Positions 44,956-54,490 of a stretch of DNA of 64,000 bases are shown piece by piece. Source of the stretch: an uncultured Lachnospiraceae bacterium. Lineage in GTDB: Bacteria; Bacillota; Clostridia; Lachnospirales; Lachnospiraceae. The DNA is taken from the NCBI GenBank assembly GCA_910585625.1, contig CAJUFQ010000017.1, positions 7,816 to 71,815 on the forward strand, given 5' to 3'. The notes under the pieces were generated by a model. That model searched no databases. It had not been told where the DNA came from and saw only the letters and a list, made by a program, of their open reading frames with translations. A program made the translations under genes and the position numbers. Within the stretch, counting starts at the first letter, position 1; the number at the start of each line of letters is the position of its first letter.

Positions 44956-45435
44956 CTATTCCGGATATACCAGATGCTCCTCGTCGATCTTGTATAAGGT
45001 CTGCTTGAGGTATCGGTCGGCAAGGTAATTCGCCATGCCAAGATTCATGTCCAGGTAATTCCCGCAGTCTTTGGGGCTTGCGCCTGGCACTTCCCCCTTG
45101 AAATCACGGATGAACTCATACAGCTCCGTGACCAGCTTCACGATATCCTTCGATTCATAATCGCCGGCCAGCAGCAGATAAAATCCTGTCCTGCAGCCCA
45201 TCGGCCCAAAGTAAATGGTCTTATCCCCATACTGCGGGTCGTTGCGCAGATAAGTCGCCGCCAGATGCTCAATCGTATGCACTTCCGCTGTATTCATTAC
45301 CGGCTCATCGTTGGGCGACGTCATGCGCAGATCGAAAGTGGTAATGACCTCCTGCCCCACGTGATCCTTCCGCGACACATAAACCCCCGGTTCCAGTTTG
45401 ATATGGTCGATTGTAAAACTTGTAATTTTCTCCAT
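44956..45435 (-). CDS. luxS: S-ribosylhomocysteine lyase (AI-2 synthase)
   Basis: LuxS splits S-ribosylhomocysteine into homocysteine and DPD, the precursor of autoinducer-2. The 159-residue product has normal length, the metal ligands H53 and H57 in HTIEH and C124 in SPKDCGNY, plus catalytic C81 (MGCRTGFYL) and E56. AAGGAGAGAGG precedes the ATG. It lies upstream of mtnN, completing the activated methyl cycle branch. Whether the host senses AI-2 is not shown here. Confidence 0.97.
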   Translation of the reverse strand: MEKITSFTIDHIKLEPGVYVSRKDHVGQEVITTFDLRMTSPNDEPVMNTAEVHTIEHLAATYLRNDPQYGDKTIYFGPMGCRTGFYLLLAGDYESKDIVKLVTELYEFIRDFKGEVPGASPKDCGNYLDMNLGMANYLADRYLKQTLYKIDEEHLVYPE

Positions 45436-45563
45436 GTTCCTCTCTCCTTCCTGTTATGCTGCAACGCCAAGCCCTGACACCGCTTGGCCCATTTTCCCTA
45501 TACCGCTATCTGCCCCTTGAAACTTCGTCCTATCAGGAATGCCGCTGCATGGCGCTCAGGCAA

Positions 45564-46214
45564 TCACGGCATGATTTCACGGAAAACCGCCTCTGCCACC
45601 TCTGGAAGCTGCGGCAATTTCTCAATAAAAGGCGCCTGCGCCTCCACGGCGCCATATCCGGTCTTTGCATGAATGAAGGGAAGACCGGCCTTTGTGGCGG
45701 CAAGGTAATCTCCCTGGGTATCGCCGACATAGACGGCAGAATCCAGATGATTGCGCTCCGTTACCAGACGGATATTGTAACCTTTTTCCCTGCCAGTCCC
45801 GCCAAAGCTCTCAAAATCGTCAAAATAACCGCCAAGCTTATGGTATTCGAGGAACGACTCAATATACCCCACCTGGCAGTTGCTGACGATATACAAGTGA
45901 TACCCCAGTTCTTGTAATTTCCGAAGAGTCGCTTCCAGCCCTTCCAGAAGCTTGCCTCCATGTTGGCGGATATACGCATTCTCCTCCTCACAGCAGTGTT
46001 CCAACAACTCCAAACGTGTTTTGCTGTCATACTCCTTAAAGAAAATATCTGCTATCTCGGTCATGCTTTTCCCCATGACGCTCTGAATCATCTCCGTAGT
46101 AATCTCGATTTCTGCATCGGAATGCTTTTTTATTGCTTCCTGCCAGGAGACCGCAACCTCCTCGGAAGAGTCCCATAAGGTTCCATCCAAATCAAACAAT
46201 ATTCCTTTTTTCAT
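45564..46214 (-). CDS. HAD-family phosphatase
   Basis: The 216-residue cytoplasmic hydrolase has HAD motif I (FDLDGTLWDS), motif II (VSNCQ), and motif III/IV (KGYNIRLV and VGDTQGDYLAA). The cap domain is helical, as in phosphoglycolate-phosphatase-like subfamily I enzymes. The start at ATG 46214 has AAGGAG upstream. It follows the metallophosphoesterase gene by 16 bases and is surely in the same operon. The substrate is unknown. Confidence 0.9.
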   Translation of the reverse strand: MKKGILFDLDGTLWDSSEEVAVSWQEAIKKHSDAEIEITTEMIQSVMGKSMTEIADIFFKEYDSKTRLELLEHCCEEENAYIRQHGGKLLEGLEATLRKLQELGYHLYIVSNCQVGYIESFLEYHKLGGYFDDFESFGGTGREKGYNIRLVTERNHLDSAVYVGDTQGDYLAATKAGLPFIHAKTGYGAVEAQAPFIEKLPQLPEVAEAVFREIMP

Positions 46215-46230
46215 AATAAACTTCTCCTTT

Positions 46231-46866
46231 TCACCAACAATCCCTGGAGCCAAGATGTTCCTGCGGATTCTCATCCTCAAATTCAAAGACGCACCGCTGG
46301 TAAGCGTTGATTACATGCGTGTCCAGATATTTGTCATAACGCTTATGATTCCTTCCATAAGACATATGCACATGCCCGTGAAGGAAAAATTTCGGATGGT
46401 ATTTCTCCATCAGCCACTTAAACGCCCGGAATCCTTGATGCGGCAAATCCCGTCCGTCATTAAGCTGATAGGCCGGCGCATGCGTCACCAGTATATCGAA
46501 GCCCCGCCTACGGAACAATTTAAAGCGCAGCTTCGCAACTCTTTGTTTCATCTGCCATTCAGTATACTGATGCGTCCCCTGCTTATAGCGCATGGAACCG
46601 CCGAGCCCCAGAATGCGGATTCCTTCGTAGACAAAAATCTGATCCTCAATGCAGATGCACCCATCCGGTGCGACTCTCTCGTATTTCTCATCATGGTTCC
46701 CATGTACATACAATACCGGAACATGGGAAAATGTTGCCAGAAAAGAAAGGTACTGCGGATCTAAGTCACCGCAGGAAATTATCAGATCGGCCCCTTCCAG
46801 CTTGCTCTTATGGAAATCATCCCAAAGATATTTCGACTCTTCGTCGGCAATCGCCAGTATTTTCAT
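46231..46866 (-). CDS. Metallophosphoesterase
   Basis: The 211-residue protein carries the calcineurin-type metal-binding motifs in order: AIADEESK (an altered DxH block, here ADEES), SCGDLD, HGNHDE, VTHAP and LHGHVHM. The first motif lacks the usual D-x-H histidine, which may weaken one metal site. It is probably a cytoplasmic phosphodiesterase of unknown substrate. It leads the two-gene unit with the HAD phosphatase. Confidence 0.85.
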   Translation of the reverse strand: MKILAIADEESKYLWDDFHKSKLEGADLIISCGDLDPQYLSFLATFSHVPVLYVHGNHDEKYERVAPDGCICIEDQIFVYEGIRILGLGGSMRYKQGTHQYTEWQMKQRVAKLRFKLFRRRGFDILVTHAPAYQLNDGRDLPHQGFRAFKWLMEKYHPKFFLHGHVHMSYGRNHKRYDKYLDTHVINAYQRCVFEFEDENPQEHLGSRDCW

Positions 46867-46900
46867 GAATAAACTCTCCCATGCACGATATGTAAAAGGC

Positions 46901-48814
46901 TCAGTCTTCTTTCTTCACTCCCTGTTGCCTGACGACCGGCTCTGCCTGCTCTTTCAGTTCCTTCTTAGTCGGGATGGAACCGATGACATTGTCCGCCAGC
47001 CAGTCCATGGTCATGATTTCCTCCGGCAGCATGCTCCTGTCCGGCTCCACGTTCGCCATCCCCGTCTGAGAGAACAGGATGCCGGAAAATGGGTTGAATT
47101 CCCCGGAACTGATAGTTGCTTTCAGCAGCCCAATCAGGCGTTTCGTCTCTACTGGCAAATGCTTGGAACAAACAACGTCCACCACGCCCTCTGCCATGCC
47201 CCACCAGTAATTGATAGCCTTGGTAGTGGATGGGTTATCATCGTATTTCCAGGTGCCGTCCATGATTGTGCGGATTAACTGCTCGTAAAACTTACCCCAG
47301 TGATACAAAGGCATGGCAAGGTTTTTCGGCGAGTCTTTGTCCATATAATAAACGCCGAAATAACGGGATGCCTCCTCCGGGATTACCATATCCCTGCCCG
47401 AGACACAGGAAGAACCAGTTGCCCGGATTCTCTCCTCAATGTCCACGCCTTTCTTCGTTGACCACTCCAGGAAAACCTGCGCGCGCGGATTGAGCATCTT
47501 CGCCCCCAGCGCAAAAGCATTGATATTGGCGATGGAACCATATATCGGATAGTCTGCGATATAAGTCATCCGATTATTCTCAGCCATCGCCCCGGCAATG
47601 GCGCCCATTAAGAATTTAGCCTCATGCATCCGTGAATAATACGTGCGGATATAACGATGCGAAGTGTTCAGAGAGCAGTTCAGTATCCTTATCTGCGGAT
47701 TGGCGATTGCTGCCTTCACGCTCGCCTGCACAAATGGCGGGGAAGTGGTGAAAATAAGGTTGCAGCCCTTTTCTATGGCGTCCGCCAAAAGCTCCTCTAC
47801 ATTTTCCTTCGTCCCATTTTCATAACAGATGATATTGACTTCTTCCGGGAATGTCTGTTCCAGGTAAAGTCTGCCCAGCTCATGGGCATAAGTCCAGCCG
47901 GACGTCTCCAGCCTCTTCTCGTTGATGAACGCAATCTTAAGCTTGTGTGCGCTGGAAGGAAAAAGGATGTTTCGCAGAGGCAGCTTTTTTTTCTTCTGGT
48001 TCGGCTTCATCTTAAGGTCGATGTCCGGCTTCTCCTGCAGCAGCTCAAATTCTTCCCAGCATTTTGCAATCAGATCCCATATCTCATCCGTTGTCTTCTG
48101 CTGTATCTCCTCATACCCATACAAGGTGATGAATGACAGGAAGGCGTCCGCCGGCGTAATCGCCAGCTTCCTGCCGCCTCTTGCATGATACTCAGAGACA
48201 AAGCGTGAATATACGGAGCTGAACGTGAGCCGTTCTTCTTCCGTCCAAACCTCTCCCGGCTCTTTGCCCACTGCCTCCTGCAGCTTCGCGAATCTTCCTT
48301 CCTGCGAAAACCAGATGTAATTAATCGGAGCTGCCTGGTAGAAATCAAGGAACTCATAGTAAATCTTATTTTCCTTTTCATCGGTGCGCCTGGGTATGAT
48401 GCGCGTCACATTTCCGGGGATGGAAACCGCCCCGAAATATTTCATGACGCTTACACGTTTATTGCCTTCTTCCACATAGAATTTATTCATGTATTCATAA
48501 GCCTTGATAGGGTCGCGGATGCCCTCCTTCATATGGATATCGCTCAGGTTCTGCCATTTCATGGCAAACTCCGAGCTTTCCCTGAGGATTGGCATGAAAT
48601 TCCCCGCAAAAGAATTGCTCCGCGCCCCGGTCTTAGTTCCCACAATCTGATCCGTCGGAACCTGCACCAAACCGAGCGGGGTCTCCGAATAAGAACCTTT
48701 TTCCGGCAGAATCTCATCCAATACTTGTAACGTAGGCTTCACGCCGCGCAGCATCCGCGCCTGGTAATCTTTTTTCCCCGATTTAAATGCCTTGCCGTAA
48801 TCTTCCCTTCCCAT
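46901..48814 (-). CDS. ParB-like domain fused to a Bmp/PnrA-type ligand-binding domain, cytoplasmic
   Basis: The 637-residue protein has an N-terminal ParB/Srx-like fold (about residues 45-150, with YVEEGNKRVSVMKYFG), a middle helical part (150-270), and a C-terminal Bmp/PnrA nucleoside-binding domain (about 292-600, with KLKIAFINE, LIFTTSPPFVQASVKAA, YIADYPIYGSIANINAFALGA). Bmp proteins are normally secreted lipoproteins; here there is no signal peptide or lipobox, so the ligand-binding domain must face the cytoplasm. A regulator or sensor of nucleosides or similar compounds is a plausible inference. It has its own strong promoter and no ABC permease neighbours. Confidence 0.85.
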   Translation of the reverse strand: MGREDYGKAFKSGKKDYQARMLRGVKPTLQVLDEILPEKGSYSETPLGLVQVPTDQIVGTKTGARSNSFAGNFMPILRESSEFAMKWQNLSDIHMKEGIRDPIKAYEYMNKFYVEEGNKRVSVMKYFGAVSIPGNVTRIIPRRTDEKENKIYYEFLDFYQAAPINYIWFSQEGRFAKLQEAVGKEPGEVWTEEERLTFSSVYSRFVSEYHARGGRKLAITPADAFLSFITLYGYEEIQQKTTDEIWDLIAKCWEEFELLQEKPDIDLKMKPNQKKKKLPLRNILFPSSAHKLKIAFINEKRLETSGWTYAHELGRLYLEQTFPEEVNIICYENGTKENVEELLADAIEKGCNLIFTTSPPFVQASVKAAIANPQIRILNCSLNTSHRYIRTYYSRMHEAKFLMGAIAGAMAENNRMTYIADYPIYGSIANINAFALGAKMLNPRAQVFLEWSTKKGVDIEERIRATGSSCVSGRDMVIPEEASRYFGVYYMDKDSPKNLAMPLYHWGKFYEQLIRTIMDGTWKYDDNPSTTKAINYWWGMAEGVVDVVCSKHLPVETKRLIGLLKATISSGEFNPFSGILFSQTGMANVEPDRSMLPEEIMTMDWLADNVIGSIPTKKELKEQAEPVVRQQGVKKED

Positions 48815-48852
48815 AATACCTCCTGCGGTTCCTGCACAAATGACTACTTCCC

Positions 48853-48882
48853 ATTATATGGATAAAATAAGGCAAATGTCAA
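48853..48882 (-). promoter_or_regulatory. Consensus sigma-A promoter of the ParB-Bmp gene
   Basis: A perfect TTGACA (48882-48877) and perfect TATAAT (48858-48853) are separated by 18 bases on the minus strand, 39 bases before the ATG. Confidence 0.8.
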
Positions 48883-48930
48883 TTATCTTTTGGTTGAGAT
48901 TTTCCTATTTTTGATATAAACTGTTTTTCC

Positions 48931-49061
48931 AGTACCAAAAGGTCTTGCTGCCTCTGGCAGCATAGACATCCTGCACAAAAAGTGTCTGGAAAGCTAGCTT
49001 TCCATAGCGCTTTTCTGTGCAGAATGTTTCCTTCACTTTATGATGAAAACCTTTTGGTACT
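48931..49061. repeat. 131-bp cloverleaf-like palindromic element with 12-bp terminal inverted repeats
   Basis: The ends AGTACCAAAAGG (48931-48942) and CCTTTTGGTACT (49050-49061) are perfect inverted repeats. Inside are TGCTGCC/GGCAGCA (48946-48962), a long stem CTGCACA..AAAAGTG/CGCTTTT..TGTGCAG (48971-49022), and GGAAAGC/GCTTTCC at its tip. No ORF is present. It could be a non-autonomous mobile element or a structured RNA. Confidence 0.75.
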
Positions 49062-49105
49062 ACAGAATTACAATTCAGCCAAACCGCACTACTTTTTATC
49101 CCCCT

Positions 49106-51430
49106 TCAGTCCGCATAAACCCGCAGCCTCTGGGCAACGCTGCCTTCCCCGTATTTCCGGTATAAGGAAAGCACAATCAAGGCGCACGACAAGAACAAGG
49201 CCACGCTGCTGGCCGCAAACTCTGCGACAGGATAGCCAATCATAAAATACCCCATGCGTTCTTTCATCTGCCGCCCCATCTGCCAAAAAGCCCAGCTCCC
49301 GAAAACACCAGTCAGCGTCATAATGATAAGGCTGTAAAAAAATCCTTCCAGCACAAGCATCTTCTTCAGCTGCCGGCTTGTAAGCCCGATGCTTTCCATG
49401 ACTGCAAACTCCTTCCTCCTTACGGTGAGTCCCGTGATTGTCACATTGACATAGTTTACGATACCCATTAAGAGCAAGATTCCACACAAAGCGCCCATCA
49501 GCAGACGGTTCGCGATGATATAATCCCTCATCTCCTTGAACATATCAAGTTTGGAGAAGAAACGCATATCCTTCACTTTCTTTTTGTTCACGATATCATA
49601 AACCCCAAACGTCTTACCTATATCATCCCTGCTCAGCTCAATCTGAGCCGGAGAAAGCTGATGCTCATGCATCTGGATCATGCCCTCCCCCTCTATCACG
49701 GCATCCACATCCAAGACCAAATCCCTCTCCTGCGCAAACGCCTTTAACTCTTCTAAAAATTCATCGCTTACTTTCTGTATCAGGCAGGTAGTACGGTAAG
49801 GCCACCAAGTGTTCTGTTCCCCACGCAAGATGGCAAGAGCCTCTTCATCCAGCAGGACCTCCGCAAACGCCCCCGTCACGACAACGCTTTCTTTAATTCC
49901 CGCAAGCCCCTGTATCTGCTGCAGAAGCTCGTCTGGAAAAAGCGGGACAATGCCGTCCTCATTTTTCCGATGCGACCCAAGCTCAATCTCGTTGTAATCC
50001 ATAATCGTCACGTCCGTCCCGACTATTATGTCCCAGTAATCATGTTCTATCTGGTCAACCGTGTCAGCCCCCTGGGTAATCATGACCACCCCTAATGACA
50101 CGGTCATCCCCAGCGTCAGGCAAACTGCGCTGACAAAAAAACGCCTCCGAAAACGCAGGATGTTCCTCCATGCCATCCGCCACAACCGGAACCGACGTCT
50201 CTTGTTTTTTCGCACGTCCTTCCTGTCATATGTCTGCCCGCAGCCGTCTCCATATAATTGGCCGCCTCAACAGGGGTCAGCTTTACCGTGCTGCGAATGG
50301 CGAGCGAAGAACAAAGAAACGTCGCGCTCCCCACGAAAAAAACGGACGCCGCCAGGAGAAACGGATGGAACGTAATCATGCCGGCCGCGCTCCCAAATCG
50401 ATACAAATACATCCGGGACAGCAAAAGCGGCAGCACGCAAAGGACAAGCAAAGCCCCCTCTGCCGCGCCAAGCAGGCTGCCTTCCAGGACATTCCTAGCT
50501 GTCTGCCGGCAGACGAGCCCTAAGCTGCTTATCCGTGGTCCCGAGCGTCTTTAACAGCCCATATTGCCGGATTTTTTGCTCATAGGAAATGCGCATGACA
50601 TTATAGACAAGCAGCCCTGCGCTTAGCAGGATGGCCGCTGCCAGCGCAAACATGGCGTCAAACCCTCATGCCATCGTAAACATCGCCACTTCCACCGACG
50701 TATCATTTCCAAGGAACTGCTGCCGTATATCCCGCATATCAATATCACGGTAGAGATTGCGCTCAACCTGTCTTCCGGACACTCTGTCGTCCTGCCTTAA
50801 ATAGAGCGTCAATTCCCGCTCCTCCTCTTCAGAAACAGCCTCCAGAAATGCCTGTGAAAAATATGCGTCTGGCAGCCCATAGATAACTGTGGCGATATAC
50901 TCCGTATAATACCCGCACAGCCGGAACGTAAATTCTTCCTGGCGCTCCTCAGAAAACTCAACCACAACCGGCAGCTCCATGCCAATCTCAAGATTGGCAA
51001 TCCCCAGCCGTTCCAAAGTCCGTATCGGAAGCATGACGTCCATCTTTTCCATAGGGTAATTTCCATGGATATCTGTATATGCCGGGCTTTTTATCTTCTC
51101 CCAGGCAACGTCGTCAATCACTGCCGCCCGGTCTCCCAGCGCATATCCGAATTGTATATATCTGCCGACATCCTTAATATAGGGCAGCTCTTTTATCTCT
51201 TCATACTGTTCCTGCGTTGCCCGCTCAAGCGCCGTATCCGAGACAGCCCCCCGTTCCCTGGCGTTGCGCAGCATATCTGTCTCCAGCTTGCCAAGGGCAA
51301 AGCTGAACACGCAAAAAAGCATCATGACGGCAAAAGCCACCGCTCCCGTCAGGACCAGCTGCTTCCCTCTGTCTGCACGGTACTCTTTTGGGGCAAGGAA
51401 TGATACAACTTTCTTCTTATTATTCTTCAT
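49106..51430 (-). pseudogene. FtsX-like ABC transporter permease, broken into pieces
   Basis: The first piece starts at ATG 51430, overlapping the ATPase gene by 11 bases, and ends at an in-frame TGA (50666-50668) right where the next transmembrane helix begins (GFDAMFALAAAILLSAGLLVYN). The frame then shifts near 50500-50520 and again near 50212-50230, after which the rest (MAWRNILRFRRRFFVSAVCLTLG to the end) is readable. Intact, it would be a roughly 770-residue MacB/FtsX permease with two FtsX domains, partner of the ATPase at 51420-52100. Three lesions make it a pseudogene. The module probably once exported a lipid or peptide antibiotic. Confidence 0.85.
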
Positions 51431-52100
51431 CCCGGCCACCCCGCACTTTCCCATCCTCGATGCGGATGCTGTAATCTGCCATCTGGGCAATTTCTTCATT
51501 ATGCGTCACGACTACAATCGTCTGATGGAATAACGATGCGCTGGACTTTAAAAGCCCTGCCACTTCCATCCCAGTGACTGAATCAAGGTTCCCCGTCGGC
51601 TCGTCGGCAAGGATAACCGCAGGCTTAGAAGACAACGCCCTGGCAATCGCCACCCTCTGCTGCTGCCCGCCGGAAAGCATATGCGGCATGCTATTAAGCT
51701 TCTCCCGCAGCTTCAAGGTATCGATGACACGCTCGAAAAACTCACCGTCCGCCTCCCTCCCATCCAGCTGCCGCGGCAGGATGATATTCTCATAAACGTT
51801 CAGCACCGGAACCAGATTGTAATTTTGGAACACAAATCCGATATTCCGCCTGCGGAACACCGTCAGGTCATCTTTTTTAAGCTTGCCGATATCTTCGCCC
51901 CGCACGATGACTTCCCCTTGCGTAGGGCAATCCAGGCCCCCCAGCATATTGAGGAGCGTGGTCTTCCCGCTCCCGGAAGAACCTATGACGGAGACAAACG
52001 CTCCGTCCTCCACTGAAATGGAAACTCCGTCCAGGGCATGAACTTCCCCCGACGGAGTCTGATAAATTTTCCTTACATCTTTTGTCTCTAATACAATCAT
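51420..52100 (-). CDS. ABC transporter ATPase (MacB/LolD/BceA type)
   Basis: The 226-residue ATPase has Walker A GSSGSGKTTL, the Q-loop, signature LSGGQQQRVAIARAL, Walker B VILADEPTGNLD and the switch histidine VVVTHN. It starts at ATG 52100. It couples to FtsX-like permeases; the adjacent permease gene is broken, so the ATPase is probably a leftover unless a second permease uses it. The upstream response regulator and truncated kinase belong to the same Bce-like module. Confidence 0.9.
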   Translation of the reverse strand: MIVLETKDVRKIYQTPSGEVHALDGVSISVEDGAFVSVIGSSGSGKTTLLNMLGGLDCPTQGEVIVRGEDIGKLKKDDLTVFRRRNIGFVFQNYNLVPVLNVYENIILPRQLDGREADGEFFERVIDTLKLREKLNSMPHMLSGGQQQRVAIARALSSKPAVILADEPTGNLDSVTGMEVAGLLKSSASLFHQTIVVVTHNEEIAQMADYSIRIEDGKVRGGRDEE

Positions 52101-52214
52101 CTTCCTACCTCCTGCCCTTCCTGTCTCTGCCAATCTTCTGACAGTTCCATTCTAACATGAGGTTCTTACAATCTGCTTACATTTAGGATAACCATTTACC
52201 AAAATTAAAAACCT

Positions 52215-52465
52215 GCCGGATTCAAGGAAGGGACAAAGTGGGCAAGTCCACTTCACCCCCCGCCCCCCATTCATGTGGGGTGCTGGACATCCGGTGGATG
52301 TCCGTTTAGCGCCGACCGGAGCGAAGCGGAGACCTTGCACACTTTGACGCGCCGAGCACATTTGCGAAGCAATATATACCTCTTGTGCGAGTGCGCATAT
52401 TATTTTTGTCTTATAGGAAGATACTTTCACGCTTTAGCGTGGCAAGATCTTCCTATAAGATAAAA
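52215..52465. repeat. Composite intergenic repeat region, includes hairpin repeat copy B
   Basis: The stretch holds several hairpins: GTGGACTTGCCCAC-like, GGACATCC/GGATGTCC, and the TCTTATAGGAAGAT hairpin with CACGCTAAAGCGTG in its loop (about 52400-52463, copy of 44051-44125). Its AAAGTGGGCAAG word also occurs at about 2121. No ORF is supported. The 319-base gap between ATPase start and the kinase remnant is thus mostly repeat DNA. Confidence 0.7.
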
Positions 52466-52858
52466 ATAGAAATTTCCAGCCCCGAATCCCTGCGCCTGGC
52501 TTTCAGAAACCCTCCGTGCCTAAGGACAATCTCCCTTGACAGATAAAGCCCCAACCCGAACCCAGGCTGTCCATGCGTCTCCTTTCCCCGGTAAAACTTC
52601 TGAAAAATCAGCGGTTCTTCCCCTTCAAGGATGCCAGCCCCGCTGTCTGCCACGCAAATTTTCGTATACATTTCATCCTGGCTGAGAGACACCGCGACGG
52701 TTGCGCCTGGCGGGGAATATTTCACGCTGTTTTCCAGGATATTAAAAACTGCCTCGCCAAGCCAGCCGGCGTCATGAGAGGCGCATATTCCTTCCTTTGA
52801 CCTGAAATCAATGAAGATATTTTTCGCGTCCGCCGCTTTTTTACCTTTTTCCAGTCAT
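52453..52858 (-). pseudogene. C-terminal remnant of a sensor histidine kinase
   Basis: The reading frame 52453-52854 encodes only the ATPase part (NILENSVKYSPPG, VADSGAGI, GQPGFGLGLYLSREI) of an OmpR-partner histidine kinase. The membrane, HAMP and HisKA domains are missing. An ATG at 52858, two bases after the regulator stop, opens a different frame that ends after five codons, which looks like the original start joined to the C-terminal part by an internal deletion. A kinase without its phosphoacceptor histidine cannot signal to the regulator. Confidence 0.8.
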
Positions 52859-52860
52859 GC

Positions 52861-53556
52861 CTACTCTCCAAATGTATAGCCCGGCCCGAACACAGTCTTG
52901 ATATAGATAGGGTTATCCGGATCAGGCTCAATTTTCTTCCGCAGACGAGAAAGCGTGACGTTCACGGTATTTTCCTCCACATAAGAACCTTTTGCGTCCC
53001 AAATCTGCTCCAGGATCATCCGTTTGGTGACGACCCTCTTGTGGTTCCTTGCCAGCAGCTCAAGCAGGACGTACTCTTTGGGCGTAAGCTTTACATCCCT
53101 GCCGCCTGACGTTACCTGTTTGCGCGCGAAGTCAATCCGCAGGCCCTCATAGGAAAACGCCTGCGTATGCCCCTCTCCCATCCTGCGCAGGACCGCCTCT
53201 GCATGTTTTAACAAGACCGCCATCGGGAACGGTTTCACCAGGTAATCGTCCGCCCCGCAGTCAAAGGCGCGTATCATGTCCATCTCATCGTCCCGCGCCG
53301 TCAGGAAGATGACTGGCGTCCCGCCACAATCCCGCACCTTCTGGCAAAGGGCAAACCCTTCGCCAGCCGGAAGCCCGATATCAATGACCATAAGCGACGT
53401 GCCTCTCTGGATAGCATCCATTCCTTCCCGGACAGAGCCAAATCCTTGCGCTTCATATCCTGCATTGGCAAATGCCTTGCACAACGCCCGGTTCAGCAAT
53501 TCGTCGTCCTCGACAATCACGACCTTTTTTGCACCCATTAATGTATCATATTCCAT
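52861..53556 (-). CDS. OmpR-family response regulator
   Basis: The 231-residue protein has a receiver (acidic pair in VEDDE, phosphoacceptor D59 in MVIDIGLPAGEGF, and CGADDYLVKPF) and a C-terminal winged helix (LTPKEYVLLELLARN, NVTLSRLRKKI). The start at ATG 53556 follows CAGGGC; ATG 53538 is an alternative. It is the regulator of a Bce-like resistance module whose kinase and permease are both broken, so it may be unphosphorylated or cross-activated. Confidence 0.9.
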   Translation of the reverse strand: MEYDTLMGAKKVVIVEDDELLNRALCKAFANAGYEAQGFGSVREGMDAIQRGTSLMVIDIGLPAGEGFALCQKVRDCGGTPVIFLTARDDEMDMIRAFDCGADDYLVKPFPMAVLLKHAEAVLRRMGEGHTQAFSYEGLRIDFARKQVTSGGRDVKLTPKEYVLLELLARNHKRVVTKRMILEQIWDAKGSYVEENTVNVTLSRLRKKIEPDPDNPIYIKTVFGPGYTFGE

Positions 53557-53619
53557 ATGCCCTGTTTTTCCTTTTTCCTGGAGCCGCATCTTTGTGTTTT
53601 ATATGTTGGAAGAACCTGC

Positions 53620-54342
53620 TCAGATATCCGCTAATTCCCTCCTGCGTTCCTTCCAGTCCGGCATCACCTCTGCCACCAACTCCCAGAACTGCCGCGAATG
53701 GTTCGGATGGACAAAATGAGCAAATTCATGCACTGCCACATATTCCACGCACCTCCTGGGCGCCTTCGCTAAACGGCTGTTCAGAGTAATAATCCCTTTC
53801 ACGGTCTGGCACGATCCCCACCGGGAGGTCATGTCCCGCACCCGCAGCCTGGGATATGGAACCCCGTATCTCTCAAATACCCCATATGCCTCGTCTATCA
53901 ATTCCTGAAATGTGTTTACCGTATATTCCTTCATCCATTCGGCCATCATCCGCTCTTTACGGGCAAAATCATCCTTGTCCCGGACTCTGAGGAAAATAAA
54001 TGCGCCGTCCATGCATACCGTTTCCGGCTCCGTCTCTTCGACCTCTAACAAGAAGCTTTTGCCAAACAGATGATATTCCTCGCCGCTGACATATTTCCTT
54101 GGAGCTTCTTCTGACAGCTTCCTTTTTTCTTCATACCTGGCAAGCGCGGACAGGATAAACGCCTGCTTCTCTTTTATAAATGCATCTATCACGCTTACCG
54201 GTATCCGGCTGTTTGCCGATACCAGTACCCTGCCGTCCGGCTTTATTCTGACGTTTATATTTTTGACCGCTTTTCTCGTCAGCAAATATGTAATGACGCC
54301 TTGTTCGCACAAAACCTGATGCTCCTGTGTTTTCTGGGCCAT
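53620..54342 (-). CDS. YgjP/SprT-like metal-dependent peptidase (DUF45)
   Basis: The 240-residue protein has the DUF45 arrangement: an N-terminal beta domain (KNINVRIKPDGRVLVSANSRIP), TSRWGSCQTVKGIITLNSRLAKAP, and the zinc motif HEFAHFVHPNHSRQFW near residue 205. It is soluble and cytoplasmic. DUF45 proteins are linked to type I restriction and to proteolysis in other genomes, but no restriction gene is adjacent here. It lies 63 bases upstream of the regulator start on the same strand. Confidence 0.9.
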   Translation of the reverse strand: MAQKTQEHQVLCEQGVITYLLTRKAVKNINVRIKPDGRVLVSANSRIPVSVIDAFIKEKQAFILSALARYEEKRKLSEEAPRKYVSGEEYHLFGKSFLLEVEETEPETVCMDGAFIFLRVRDKDDFARKERMMAEWMKEYTVNTFQELIDEAYGVFERYGVPYPRLRVRDMTSRWGSCQTVKGIITLNSRLAKAPRRCVEYVAVHEFAHFVHPNHSRQFWELVAEVMPDWKERRRELADI

Positions 54343-54490
54343 CAGAATCCTCCTATCCCTTCTTTTTTATCAAATCAGAAAAGGTTCTCCGACAGACAAA
54401 CCTGTTACTTCAAGGAGTTGCTGCGGCTCAATTTCCCTGTTTTCTCTCCATTATTATGTGAGATACTCCAAAGCCAACGCCGTTACACAC

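Noticed and set aside
44156..45028. 290-codon ORF on the plus strand
   Set aside because: It is antisense to mtnN and the end of luxS and has no family resemblance.
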